Positions 14,356 to 20,992 of a stretch of DNA of 20,992 nt are shown piece after piece. The stretch spans positions 1 to 20,992 of IMG/VR virus record IMGVR_UViG_3300009181_006726; one strand, written 5' to 3'. The position numbers were made by a program, and so were the translations under genes. Each line of letters opens with the position of its first letter. Within the stretch, counting starts at the first letter, position 1. The DNA is from a virus. Below the pieces are notes generated by a model, which did no database searches, was not told the DNA's origin, and saw only the letters and a program-made list of their open reading frames with translations.

Positions 14356-14386
14356 AAGAGGACCTAATCGGTCCTCTTTCTTTTTT
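14356..14386 (+). terminator. Strong rho-independent terminator
   Basis: Perfect 9-bp stem AAGAGGACC/GGTCCTCTT with loop TAATC, followed by TCTTTTTT. It ends the plus-strand run and the candidate RNA. It may also act on the minus strand, but the minus-strand spike gene ends at 14399, just before it. Confidence 0.85.
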
Positions 14387-14398
14387 AAGAAATTAAGA

Positions 14399-16618
14399 TT
14401 ACGGTAACAACTGAACTGCGCTAAATCTTGAGCTACTAGGTCTAACTCCCACCACTGATGTTGTAGTGATAGTGTTATACGTACCAGAAGTATAAATTCC
14501 ATCGTACACGTCTTCATTAGTAGTTGAAACATCCCATATATCAGTACGAGAAGTATTTAACCAGTTATTAGCTTCGGTATAAACAGTAGAAGCCGCAGTC
14601 GAAGGTAGCGGCGCAGCTGGTCTAACATCCTGTAATCTCCATACTCCTCCAGCACCAACGTTTCTTAAGAATACTGCAGTAGTGCTAAACGTTGAGCTCG
14701 CAGAAGGTGCGTAAGGAAAGTCTTCGCAAGTGATTCGACTGACTCCGGCTGCACCTGGACCATGTTCAACTATTTTGTTGAATCCACCAGTGCCAATAAG
14801 ACAGATTTTACTTATTCTCGATTGTTGATCTGGAGAGCCTACAATTTTAATAGCATAATGTTGCAATTCTTTCTCTATATGAACGTTTCTAACGCTAAAG
14901 TCCTTAACTACAGTTGACTGTAAGCTATCAAAGTAAATTCCCCAACGGCATCTATTTCCAATAAGAGTGTTATTTGAACGTGCTGGCGCAGAACCTTCTA
15001 GGATAATGTTTTCCATTACACAGTCAGACGCTCCGGCAATATACGCTCCAGCAAATTGTGCAGGATCGGTAAAGTTATTGCGATCTAGTAACAAGAATCT
15101 TAGGTCTCGCATAATAGTTCCATTAGATTGAGAATTAGCTAATGCTGCGTCCTGCCATTGTCCGTTTCTACACGCTAAACCAAACACTGATTGATATTGG
15201 AATGTACAGTTTTCAACGACAGTCTGAAGAGCAAATTGTAAGTCTAGGCCAACATCTCCTCCGGTAAATATACAGTTTGCAACCTTACACTTATATCCAG
15301 TTAGGAGTAAACCTACGCTCTGTGAAGTAGGATTAGTGTTGATCGTTGTAAAAGTTGAAAACTTAAATTTTAGATCTCTAATTTCGATCTCATTAAGGTA
15401 ACTCTGTAGACCGTTTTCTGCATGGTGTTGACAAGGGGAGTCACGATACATTAGTTTTATTCTAGTGCTAGTCACTACTCCTTGAAGAGTTGCATTATTT
15501 CCAAAAACTGTGAATCGGTTAAACGATCCTGCTACTTTTATTGGTAGTTCTAGCCCTCTGCTCAATACATAACTTGCTCCAGGTTCAAGCTCAATCGCTT
15601 GCATTCCATTTGTTGATTCGGCTTGATATATCGCCTGTTGAAGAGAAACCCAGTCTAATGTGTCGTTTGTCATGTCAATCGTAGATCCACCAAACAATGA
15701 AGTACGACTCGCGACTGGATTGCTTCCGCTAGGCGTAGGCGTTCCTCCAAGTATAACGCTTGTAACAGTTGCAGATTTACTATAAACTGTCACATTCGAC
15801 CCGCTAACTGTTGCACAGAGGTTGATCGCTGTGCTGCCTGAAGTATTAATTGCTCCACAAAAGTTTTTAGCTAGAGTTGAAGCGTTTGGAATCAAGCCAG
15901 AAGCGGTTCCGTTCTGGCTAGTTAACGATACCGCCGCTGCACTAGAAGTAATCGTAAACGTAGTAGTAGTAGGAACAGTTGATATCGTTCCTGTGATATT
16001 CAAAGTAGTTGCCGGTAGGTAAATTGTTGCTGTTCCTGTTTGAGCAGTTAATGTGGCAGAAGCAACCGCTTTAGTAATTGTAAAAGTAGTAGTAGTCGGC
16101 ACAGTTGCAATAGTTCCAGTTCCGTTAAATGCAGTGTTAGTAAGACCTGCAATAGTAACACTCTGACCTACTGTAAATCCATGGCTTGAAGAAGTAGTGT
16201 AAGTTATGGTCGTGCCATTAGAAGTGGCGGTGCTCACTGTTTTTGCAGTAGGAACAGTTAGTCCACTGATTGTTACCGTCTGGCCTACTACATAATTGTG
16301 AGTAGTCGACGCCGTGTAGGTAATTGCAGTTCCACTTGCAGAAGCTGCAGTAACTGATTTATTACTAGGTGCAAAAGTGTAAGTAACGCTTCCTATTCCA
16401 GAGTTAAGAGTAAGCGTTCCTCCGTTTGCAAAACTAATGATACTGCTTAAGTTGAAAGTGTCAATTGACCATCTCTTTTTTACTAGTGGCCACCTTGTTT
16501 CTACTGCAGCTAAGCCAGAAGTACCGTATGCTGTTCCTGTTAAGGGATTAATTGCGTCTTTTAAATAGACAGGAGAACCTGTACCTAACGCTCCCAATGA
16601 ATTTACGTTTGTTGCCAT
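14399..16618 (-). CDS. Tail spike or fibre with right-handed beta-helix domain
   Basis: A 739-residue protein. Residues 1-60 look like a virion-attachment head. Residues about 90-240 are Thr/Ser-rich beta modules with duplicated phrases: HNYVVGQTVTISGL against HGFTVGQSVTIAGL, and TVPTTTTFTIT twice. DWVSLQQAIYQA near residue 325 followed by IELEPGASYVLSRG marks the start of a pectate-lyase-like parallel beta-helix, with many short strands and N/C/G turns to about 640. A small C-terminal domain follows. Such spikes bind and often degrade surface polysaccharide; no catalytic residues can be assigned by eye. The start follows an A-rich leader without ATAAATAA at the usual distance; a TATAAAAA at 16629-16636 is a weak alternative. 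Confidence 0.83.
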   Translation of the reverse strand: MATNVNSLGALGTGSPVYLKDAINPLTGTAYGTSGLAAVETRWPLVKKRWSIDTFNLSSIISFANGGTLTLNSGIGSVTYTFAPSNKSVTAASASGTAITYTASTTHNYVVGQTVTISGLTVPTAKTVSTATSNGTTITYTTSSSHGFTVGQSVTIAGLTNTAFNGTGTIATVPTTTTFTITKAVASATLTAQTGTATIYLPATTLNITGTISTVPTTTTFTITSSAAAVSLTSQNGTASGLIPNASTLAKNFCGAINTSGSTAINLCATVSGSNVTVYSKSATVTSVILGGTPTPSGSNPVASRTSLFGGSTIDMTNDTLDWVSLQQAIYQAESTNGMQAIELEPGASYVLSRGLELPIKVAGSFNRFTVFGNNATLQGVVTSTRIKLMYRDSPCQHHAENGLQSYLNEIEIRDLKFKFSTFTTINTNPTSQSVGLLLTGYKCKVANCIFTGGDVGLDLQFALQTVVENCTFQYQSVFGLACRNGQWQDAALANSQSNGTIMRDLRFLLLDRNNFTDPAQFAGAYIAGASDCVMENIILEGSAPARSNNTLIGNRCRWGIYFDSLQSTVVKDFSVRNVHIEKELQHYAIKIVGSPDQQSRISKICLIGTGGFNKIVEHGPGAAGVSRITCEDFPYAPSASSTFSTTAVFLRNVGAGGVWRLQDVRPAAPLPSTAASTVYTEANNWLNTSRTDIWDVSTTNEDVYDGIYTSGTYNTITTTSVVGVRPSSSRFSAVQLLP
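15899..16351 (-). repeat. Duplicated beta modules in the spike N-terminal region
   Basis: Encodes residues about 90-240 of the spike, where two similar GQ(T/S)VTI(S/A)GL modules and two TVPTTTTFTIT modules alternate. The copies have diverged at the DNA level, so this is an older internal duplication. Confidence 0.75.
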
Positions 16619-16647
16619 TATTTTTTTATTTTTATATATTAAAAATT

Positions 16648-16671
16648 AAAAAAAAGAGTCAGATAGACTCT
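16648..16671 (-). terminator. Rho-independent terminator after the oxygenase gene
   Basis: On the minus strand, stem AGAGTC/GACTCT with loop TATCT, followed by seven T. It lies 73 bases after the oxygenase stop and just upstream of the spike gene, so the spike needs its own promoter. Confidence 0.75.
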
Positions 16672-16743
16672 ATCTTGTATTAATATTATGTTTTTCTTAT
16701 TTAAGGGTAAGCAAGATATTTTAGTGTAAGTAACCACTTTTAA

Positions 16744-17364
16744 TTATTGAAAATATTTTTCAATGCGTCTACTTAGTCTTACTCGAGGATCGTCTATAGT
16801 TCGGCCTACCTCTTCATATTTTAGGATAAAACCAAAACTTAAAAATATTCTACGCGATTTAAAAGGATCTGTCCAGTGTTTATAAAGAGAAGCTTCAAAA
16901 CAATACAAATCAGTTTCTTGAATTGGCACATTATTTTTATCAATATGCATAATATAATCTTCTGAGAGTACACTCAGGTTACATTTATAGTTGATATAAC
17001 CTTCGATTGCTGCATCATAATGAGGATCAATCTTTCCACCACTATTCATGTCTACTGCCTGTAGAAATATGTGATCTTTTGAAATCTTTAAAGTTTCTGC
17101 AATTCTATCAATTAATTTAATAATGTTTCCTGGAACAGGCGTGCGGTTGATTGCAGAGATCGATTGAAACTTTGTAATATAATTAGTATAGCTAGTGTCG
17201 GCAATATCAAAAATAATGGATTTTCCATTTATGGCTTTAGTCAACTCACTAAGGTGATGATTCGGCGAGCCTGGCTCAATAGTTAAACTATCGACCCAAG
17301 CCTTTATTTCTTCAGTTTCGCTTCGACTGACAAATCCTTTGAGTAACTTATAATCCTGGACCAA
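16744..17364 (-). CDS. 2-oxoglutarate/Fe(II)-dependent oxygenase (prolyl-4-hydroxylase-like fold)
   Basis: A 206-residue protein with the iron-binding triad and co-substrate arginine of this superfamily: His115 and Asp117 in KIDPHYDAAI, distal His163 in LYKHWTDPFKSRRIFLSFGF, and Arg171 or Arg172 placed to hold 2-oxoglutarate. Members hydroxylate proteins, nucleobases or small molecules; the substrate here is unknown. It lies among late fibre genes, which favours a virion-protein or host-surface target, but that is inference. The start is TTG at 17362-17364: an in-frame TAA two codons upstream and the lack of a nearby in-frame ATG leave little choice. It overlaps the upstream gene by 17 bases. 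Confidence 0.78.
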   Translation of the reverse strand: MVQDYKLLKGFVSRSETEEIKAWVDSLTIEPGSPNHHLSELTKAINGKSIIFDIADTSYTNYITKFQSISAINRTPVPGNIIKLIDRIAETLKISKDHIFLQAVDMNSGGKIDPHYDAAIEGYINYKCNLSVLSEDYIMHIDKNNVPIQETDLYCFEASLYKHWTDPFKSRRIFLSFGFILKYEEVGRTIDDPRVRLSRRIEKYFQ

Positions 17365-17680
17365 AGCTTTTTATTTTCTTTAAGTTATGTTTAGCTAAAA
17401 ACTCAGAAGGTACTGCCTCTTCAATAATAGTATGCGTTTGAGAAGCCAGCATCTTTTGATGAGTCTCCTCATTTACATTAATAAAACAAAACCAATGAGT
17501 TGCCGGTAATTCTCCAGTTGAGGAAAGCGGTATTTTTAAATGGTCTAATACAACTTCAGGATCCTTTTTCTTTTTTAATTCAAGTAATCTCTCAGCCAAT
17601 TCGTATTTTGGTAAAACGACAGCTGATCTTTTGCGAGCGTCGGTGATGTTTGCGTCTTCGCATAGTATACACAATCTCAT
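17348..17680 (-). CDS. Hypothetical protein upstream of the oxygenase
   Basis: A 110-residue protein beginning MRLCILCEDANITDARKRS, with a charged helix (ELAERLLELKKKK) at about residues 27-39 and a TGELPATHWFCFINVNE segment at 55-71. It has cysteines at residues 4 and 7 but no second pair to complete a zinc site. It ends inside the oxygenase gene, suggesting coupled translation. I recognise no family. Confidence 0.7.
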   Translation of the reverse strand: MRLCILCEDANITDARKRSAVVLPKYELAERLLELKKKKDPEVVLDHLKIPLSSTGELPATHWFCFINVNEETHQKMLASQTHTIIEEAVPSEFLAKHNLKKIKSFGPGL

Positions 17681-17694
17681 ATAATTAATTTTTT

Positions 17695-18639
17695 TTAGAA
17701 ACGAGTGATTGAAGCGATCGGAACCCCTTCTGCTGCATCGATAATTAAGTCTTTAACAAAGGTCAAATAATATGGGGCGACAGCTCCGCCATTGTCAGTG
17801 TCCATTTTAAATAGCCCAAAATAGTAATTGACTTCAGGATCTGACCATACTGCGTCTACGTATACTACACCATTATGCTCAACTACTCCAAGTACTGCTT
17901 CGATTGCTGTAATATTAATGTTAGATTCACTTGGCGAAGGGGCTAATATGTTAGAATAGTCAAACGTGCCCGAGACAATGTCAAATGGGCCAGTCATAAA
18001 TCCTCCTGGAAAACCAGTATTTATTGCAACTGCCCAGGTGGCTCCTTCATAAAGAAATAGGTACCTAAGTATATAACCAGTTACCCCTTCATCCACTTCT
18101 GAAACTTCAGTTGCCGTTGCTACTTCTGGTGAAAGTGGGTCTAGTTCAATTCGAACAATACTACTAATTGCTTTTTTATATAGGTTATCAACGTAGATAA
18201 ATTTACCGTCTCCTTCATAATAAAGAGAAGAGGCTCCTTTTGTAGTAAAATCTGAAATATTGTTCTCAATAAATGTCAATTCTCTAGTTGTCCTGTCAAT
18301 TCGAATAAAGTAAATCTCGCCTTCAAAGTCTAATATTGCATATAGGAATCCATCGTCTGTGTTTAAGGTAATTTGAGTAATATCAGGAAATGGTGGCTCA
18401 TAATTATACGGCCAATTTTCTTCTCCTCGATTTAAGTTATAGATAAGACCGTCTATTCCTACTCCATATAGACCAGTCAATTGGTCTCCGCCGCCTCCAG
18501 CAGCAGCGCCAGGAGCATTTCCAGCCCTGTTTCTAGCTCTAGTTGCTCGAACTGCCTGTTCATATAGAGCCTGCTCTTCGAGCTGGCGTCTGATTGCTAG
18601 TTGTTCTGGGCTCTCGGAACCCCAATTGATATACGACAT
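17695..18639 (-). CDS. Modular virion fibre protein with a beta-rich, propeller-like receptor region
   Basis: This 314-residue protein has a charged helical N-terminus (residues 1-44) identical to that of the gene at 19107-20258, then an Ala/Gly linker (about 45-51). The remaining 260 residues are a string of beta strands, with phrases such as GLYGVGIDGLIYNLNR, DGFLYAILDF and YEGDGKFIYVDNLYK that recall beta-propeller blades. The shared head probably docks on the same virion site, with different distal domains as binding modules. A late-type ATAAATAA element lies 22 bases before the ATG, overlapping the stop of the HAD gene. Confidence 0.72.
   Translation of the reverse strand: MSYINWGSESPEQLAIRRQLEEQALYEQAVRATRARNRAGNAPGAAAGGGGDQLTGLYGVGIDGLIYNLNRGEENWPYNYEPPFPDITQITLNTDDGFLYAILDFEGEIYFIRIDRTTRELTFIENNISDFTTKGASSLYYEGDGKFIYVDNLYKKAISSIVRIELDPLSPEVATATEVSEVDEGVTGYILRYLFLYEGATWAVAINTGFPGGFMTGPFDIVSGTFDYSNILAPSPSESNINITAIEAVLGVVEHNGVVYVDAVWSDPEVNYYFGLFKMDTDNGGAVAPYYLTFVKDLIIDAAEGVPIASITRF
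18509..18639 (-). repeat. Near-identical 131-bp duplication, copy 1 (fibre N-terminus)
   Basis: Matches 20128-20258 at 127 of 131 positions by direct reading, without gaps. It encodes residues 1-44 of the fibre and ends exactly at the start codon. Similarity falls off in the Gly/Ala linker. Confidence 0.95.
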
Positions 18640-18661
18640 ACTATAGTATTAATTATTTTAA

Positions 18662-18669
18662 TTATTTAT
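18662..18669 (-). promoter_or_regulatory. Late-type promoter element ATAAATAA for the 314-residue fibre
   Basis: Minus-strand AATAAATAATTAAAATAA, core 22 bases before the start codon at 18639. Shares the ATAAATAA-N2-AAAATA pattern with 20277 and 5373. Confidence 0.6.
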
Positions 18670-19126
18670 TTGCTTCTTGTAAGTATTCTTTTAACTCACG
18701 TAAGGAATCTTTGGTCATGCCTATTTTGGCATCTTCTATAAATACAAACCTTTCTAGCTTTTTTAAATCTAGGTCGTCAATTGCCACCCAAGTAAATACG
18801 ATATTATCGTCAAGCCATTGTGTTATCTCTTCTACTCTTAGTCTTGCTAAGTCGTTTAAAGATGTTATCTCACTGGATTTGTCTGGAGTATATCCAATAG
18901 GCGATTTTATTACACCTTGGCTTATATAGAAGTCTTTCATTTCTTCCAGTGGTACCCATCGCTTCCAATCAGAGGAAACTACAATCTCACAATCTGTTTC
19001 CTTTATTAAATTATTTATGTTATCAACCGCCGCTTTATCAAAGTCTTGAAGTTCCGGTTTACCAGTTTGCCAGCACACTGGCTCTAATCTCATTACTCCT
19101 TGATGATCAAGAAATAGTATCTTCAT
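18662..19126 (-). CDS. HAD-superfamily protein with altered catalytic motif I
   Basis: A 154-residue protein of the HAD fold, resembling the HAD domain of Swiss-Army-Knife RNA-repair proteins. Motif I reads FLDHQGV, where the family has DxDGV: nucleophile Asp7 is kept, but the acid/base Asp two residues on is Gln9. Motif II is IVVSSDW (about 48-54), IGYTP (77-81) is also typical, and the late acidic motif is AIDDLDL (114-120). Losing the second Asp should weaken or change phosphatase activity. It lies between two fibre genes and overlaps the end of the Hint-containing fibre gene by 20 bases, so it is probably cotranscribed with it. Confidence 0.8.
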   Translation of the reverse strand: MKILFLDHQGVMRLEPVCWQTGKPELQDFDKAAVDNINNLIKETDCEIVVSSDWKRWVPLEEMKDFYISQGVIKSPIGYTPDKSSEITSLNDLARLRVEEITQWLDDNIVFTWVAIDDLDLKKLERFVFIEDAKIGMTKDSLRELKEYLQEANK

Positions 19127-20258
19127 ATACCGGCTCGTATTTCTTCTGAATGAATCCTAGTGTCCATTCTGCAAGTTCTTTAATAGTAGGACGAATATAC
19201 GCTAATTCACCTGGAGATTTAGTAAGGAATCCTTCAGATACGTTAACAAGTGGCTGTTCACCTAATCTAAGGCCAGTGTAGTATTCTTCTGGTATACCTT
19301 TAAACTCTTTAATAGAAGTTATATTTCTTTCTTCTTTGACAAACTTCATATCTTTTATAAGGTATAAGTTGTTTAGTCTTCTAGAAGTAAGCATACCTTC
19401 TGCGAATATGTTTAGGTGCCTATTAGTTACAACATTGTATATCTCGGCAAACTCACCTTCTTCTTTACCTACTATTGTAACTATCTCACCGCGGTCGGTG
19501 AACGTTCTTGTTCCTATAGGAGTATGTTCATTAGGGATTGCATAAGTAAACTCTCCTTTATCTAAGTTAAATATTCTATGTCCACCGGTGTGATCAAGAT
19601 GTCCAGATATACCTAATTTAGATCCATCACTAAATAGTATATTGACAGATGGTGTCTTCACCGGATTCATTATCCATAGAGGTTTAGCAGAATCAAATTG
19701 AGCATCGTCAAAGTTCCATACTAAAAGGTTATCTTCATAAGATATATCTTCTATGTTCTTTCTACTTCCGTCAAAAATAGTTATCTTAGTTCCCTTAACA
19801 AAACATGGTAACTCAAAGTAAAGATTAGTTCCATATCCTGTACCTATTGCATTAGTTGCATATGATCTTACATATATGTAATCGTGCGGATTGGGTATTA
19901 TATAGGTCTGGTCAAATGTTCCTACTGCAGTTCCCGTACCTAATATTTTGTTATCTAATATAGTAGGATTCTGGCTTGTACTCCATACTATACCTCTTTC
20001 AAGTATTGCTGAGCCACCATCACTTGTAATTGTTCCCTGCACATCTGCACTACCACCGGCTAGGTTTCCATAAGTGTCAGTAGTTATAGTAGGTATGGTA
20101 AGTACATTATATCCTCCGCCTGCAACTCCAGGAGCATTTCCAGCCCTGTTTCTAGCTCTAGTTGCTCGAACTGCCTGTTCATACAGAGCCTGCTCTTCGA
20201 GCTGGCGTCTGATTGCTAGTTGTTCTGGGCTCTCGGAACCCCAGTTAATATATGACAT
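19107..20258 (-). CDS. Modular fibre with fibronectin-like and Hint domains
   Basis: 383 residues in four parts. Residues 1-44 are the shared virion-docking head. About 53-148 is a fibronectin-like module (ERGIVWSTSQNPT, YVRSYATNAIGTGYG) of a type frequent in Bacteroidetes surface proteins. About 152-292 is a Hint (hedgehog/intein) domain: Cys152 in LPCFVKGTKITI, SRKNIEDIS, a His-rich GHLDHTGGHRIF middle, and the terminal YNVVTNRHLNIFAEGMLTS. A C-terminal domain of about 90 residues follows. The usual terminal His-Asn of inteins reads Thr-Ser, so splicing is unlikely; N-terminal cleavage at Cys152 remains possible. It carries its own late-type promoter element and its end overlaps the HAD gene. 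Confidence 0.83.
   Translation of the reverse strand: MSYINWGSESPEQLAIRRQLEEQALYEQAVRATRARNRAGNAPGVAGGGYNVLTIPTITTDTYGNLAGGSADVQGTITSDGGSAILERGIVWSTSQNPTILDNKILGTGTAVGTFDQTYIIPNPHDYIYVRSYATNAIGTGYGTNLYFELPCFVKGTKITIFDGSRKNIEDISYEDNLLVWNFDDAQFDSAKPLWIMNPVKTPSVNILFSDGSKLGISGHLDHTGGHRIFNLDKGEFTYAIPNEHTPIGTRTFTDRGEIVTIVGKEEGEFAEIYNVVTNRHLNIFAEGMLTSRRLNNLYLIKDMKFVKEERNITSIKEFKGIPEEYYTGLRLGEQPLVNVSEGFLTKSPGELAYIRPTIKELAEWTLGFIQKKYEPVYEDTIS
20128..20258 (-). repeat. Near-identical 131-bp duplication, copy 2 (fibre N-terminus)
   Basis: Matches 18509-18639 with four substitutions, two of them in the last few codons at the gene start (AAT/AAC and ATC/ATT-type silent changes). It encodes the same 44 residues in the Hint-containing fibre. 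Confidence 0.95.
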
Positions 20259-20276
20259 TTAAGTTAAGTATTTTAG

Positions 20277-20284
20277 TTATTTAT
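20277..20284 (-). promoter_or_regulatory. Late-type promoter element ATAAATAA for the Hint-containing fibre
   Basis: Minus-strand AAATAAATAACTAAAATA, core 18 bases before the start codon at 20258, in the 117-base spacer after the 91-residue gene. I see nothing else in that spacer. Confidence 0.6.
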
Positions 20285-20375
20285 TTTAGTATATACATAA
20301 GACTGATTTCCAATATCTTTTGCGCAACTAAAAATTCATCATCTTCACCTATTTACGTTAAAATAAACTTGGTGT

Positions 20376-20651
20376 TTATGCAGGATTTAATAAAAATTCT
20401 GTTATTGCAGAAATTATGTGTTGCTTTACCGCAGATTCATCTAATGACTCTGGTATACTGATAAACAGAGAACCGAATTTAGTTAGGGAATCTTCAGTGT
20501 AAGAATACTCAACTGACACCCTTTTTCCTGAAAGTTCTGAGATATTGAAGTACTTCGGTGAATCTGTTTCCGTAGAGTTAAAAATTGTTTTTACTTGGTT
20601 GCCTTTTCCTGTGCGTTTAACCAAAATGTTCCTTTCTATTAATGTTTTCAT
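20376..20651 (-). CDS. Small hypothetical protein
   Basis: A 91-residue protein with a basic N-terminus (MKTLIERNILVKRTGKGNQ), a beta-like middle (KRVSVEYSY, KFGSLFISIPE) and a C-terminal helix. It starts two bases after the upstream structural gene's stop, so it belongs to that late unit. I recognise no family; an assembly or minor structural role is inferred only from position. Confidence 0.7.
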   Translation of the reverse strand: MKTLIERNILVKRTGKGNQVKTIFNSTETDSPKYFNISELSGKRVSVEYSYTEDSLTKFGSLFISIPESLDESAVKQHIISAITEFLLNPA

Positions 20652-20653
20652 AT

Positions 20654-20992
20654 TTATGGTAAATTTGTTATTTCAACTGTTATGAGGTTAGTATAAAAAG
20701 TATTTAATGTAGCACCGCTATCTGTTAAAATATCAGTATCAGTCGTACTTGCAGTATGTCCATTATCTGATGGATTTACTGTTATCATATTTTGAGAATA
20801 TGGAGTAAAAGTAAAAGGTCCATAAACACCCGAAATTTGCTGATTACCAACCTGAAGTATAAGTTCTTGTTCAGGAGAATCATCTTCCCAGTCATATCGT
20901 GCCATTAAATATAGCTTGCCGTTAGACCATTGTGCCGATGAAAGTGCGTTTCCATCCCATCCTGCATCGTCTAAATCATCTGCTGCAGTAAC
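20654..20992 (-). CDS. C-terminal part of a probable virion structural protein (N-terminus beyond the window)
   Basis: The frame is open to the right edge: 112 residues are visible, about 29 of them before the internal ATG at 20905 (for example GWDGNALSSAQWSNGKLYL), and these read as normal protein. I therefore treat the ATG at 20905 as internal. The visible part is rich in Thr, Ser, Asn and Asp with alternating hydrophobics, suggesting the beta-rich end of a fibre or baseplate protein. A shorter 83-residue gene starting at 20905 cannot be excluded: DSPEQ near that start faintly resembles the SESPEQ of the shared fibre head. Confidence 0.65.
   Translation of the reverse strand, partial: VTAADDLDDAGWDGNALSSAQWSNGKLYLMARYDWEDDSPEQELILQVGNQQISGVYGPFTFTPYSQNMITVNPSDNGHTASTTDTDILTDSGATLNTFYTNLITVEITNLP

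Noticed and set aside
14151-14398. tmRNA or tRNA in the long non-coding stretch
   Set aside because: I find no tRNA cloverleaf, CCA end, TTCAA-type T arm in the right place, or tag peptide ending in ALAA. Short ORFs inside are nine codons or fewer.
16744-17364. Oxygenase as a prolyl hydroxylase of the collagen-like fibre
   Set aside because: The visible Gly-X-Y repeats contain no proline, and the two genes are more than 15 kb apart in the window.
19010-19017. Another minus-strand ATAAATAA
   Set aside because: It lies inside the HAD gene, not 16-22 bases before any start codon, and is consistent with chance in AT-rich DNA.
20654-20905. A separate 83-residue gene starting at 20905, related to the shared fibre head through SPEQ
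   Set aside because: The frame continues upstream to the window edge with normal-looking protein sequence, and beyond (S/D)-x-SPEQ the similarity to the 44-residue head is negligible.

Overview
The window looks like part of a large T4-like (myovirus-type) bacteriophage genome. The two strands are divided as in T4. The plus strand carries nucleotide-metabolism, repair, helicase and type II topoisomerase genes. The minus strand carries virion genes: a collagen-like fibre, a tail-tube-like protein, a beta-helix spike and a set of modular fibres. Start codons follow A-rich tracts with no Shine-Dalgarno sequence, and one fibre carries a fibronectin-like module of a kind common in Bacteroidetes proteins. 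Together these suggest a Bacteroidetes host, which is an inference. I see no integrase, CRISPR array or tRNA gene.

Layout. (1) 1-1394, minus: partial collagen-like fibre with ten 36-bp tandem repeats. (2) 1465-3349, plus: a thymidylate-synthase-family enzyme whose active site reads as dCMP-specific, a small membrane protein, dCMP deaminase and an unknown gene, ended by a bidirectional terminator at 3351-3375. (3) 3398-6695, minus: six virion or assembly genes including the tail-tube-like protein. (4) 6781-14150, plus: an Fpg/Nei glycosylase with a degenerate zinc finger, an Fe-S XPD/DinG-type helicase, both type II topoisomerase subunits with a membrane protein between them, and several small genes including a 26-residue membrane peptide. 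(5) About 14155-14344: a non-coding stretch that can fold into a closed multi-stem RNA, followed by a strong terminator. (6) 14399-20992, minus: the spike, a 2-oxoglutarate/Fe(II) oxygenase, an unknown protein, two fibres sharing a nearly identical 44-residue N-terminus (one with a Hint domain), an atypical HAD protein, a small unknown gene and the end of another structural protein.

How the parts fit. Five minus-strand genes have ATAAATAA 16-22 bases before the start codon, close to the T4 late promoter TATAAATA, so a gp55-like late sigma factor is likely. The plus-strand enzymes would adjust dNTP pools (possibly for modified cytosine), repair DNA and relieve topological stress during replication. 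The minus-strand genes build tail and adsorption structures. The best candidates for something new are the dCMP-type enzyme, the structured intergenic RNA, and the modular fibre locus with its Hint domain, HAD gene and oxygenase.
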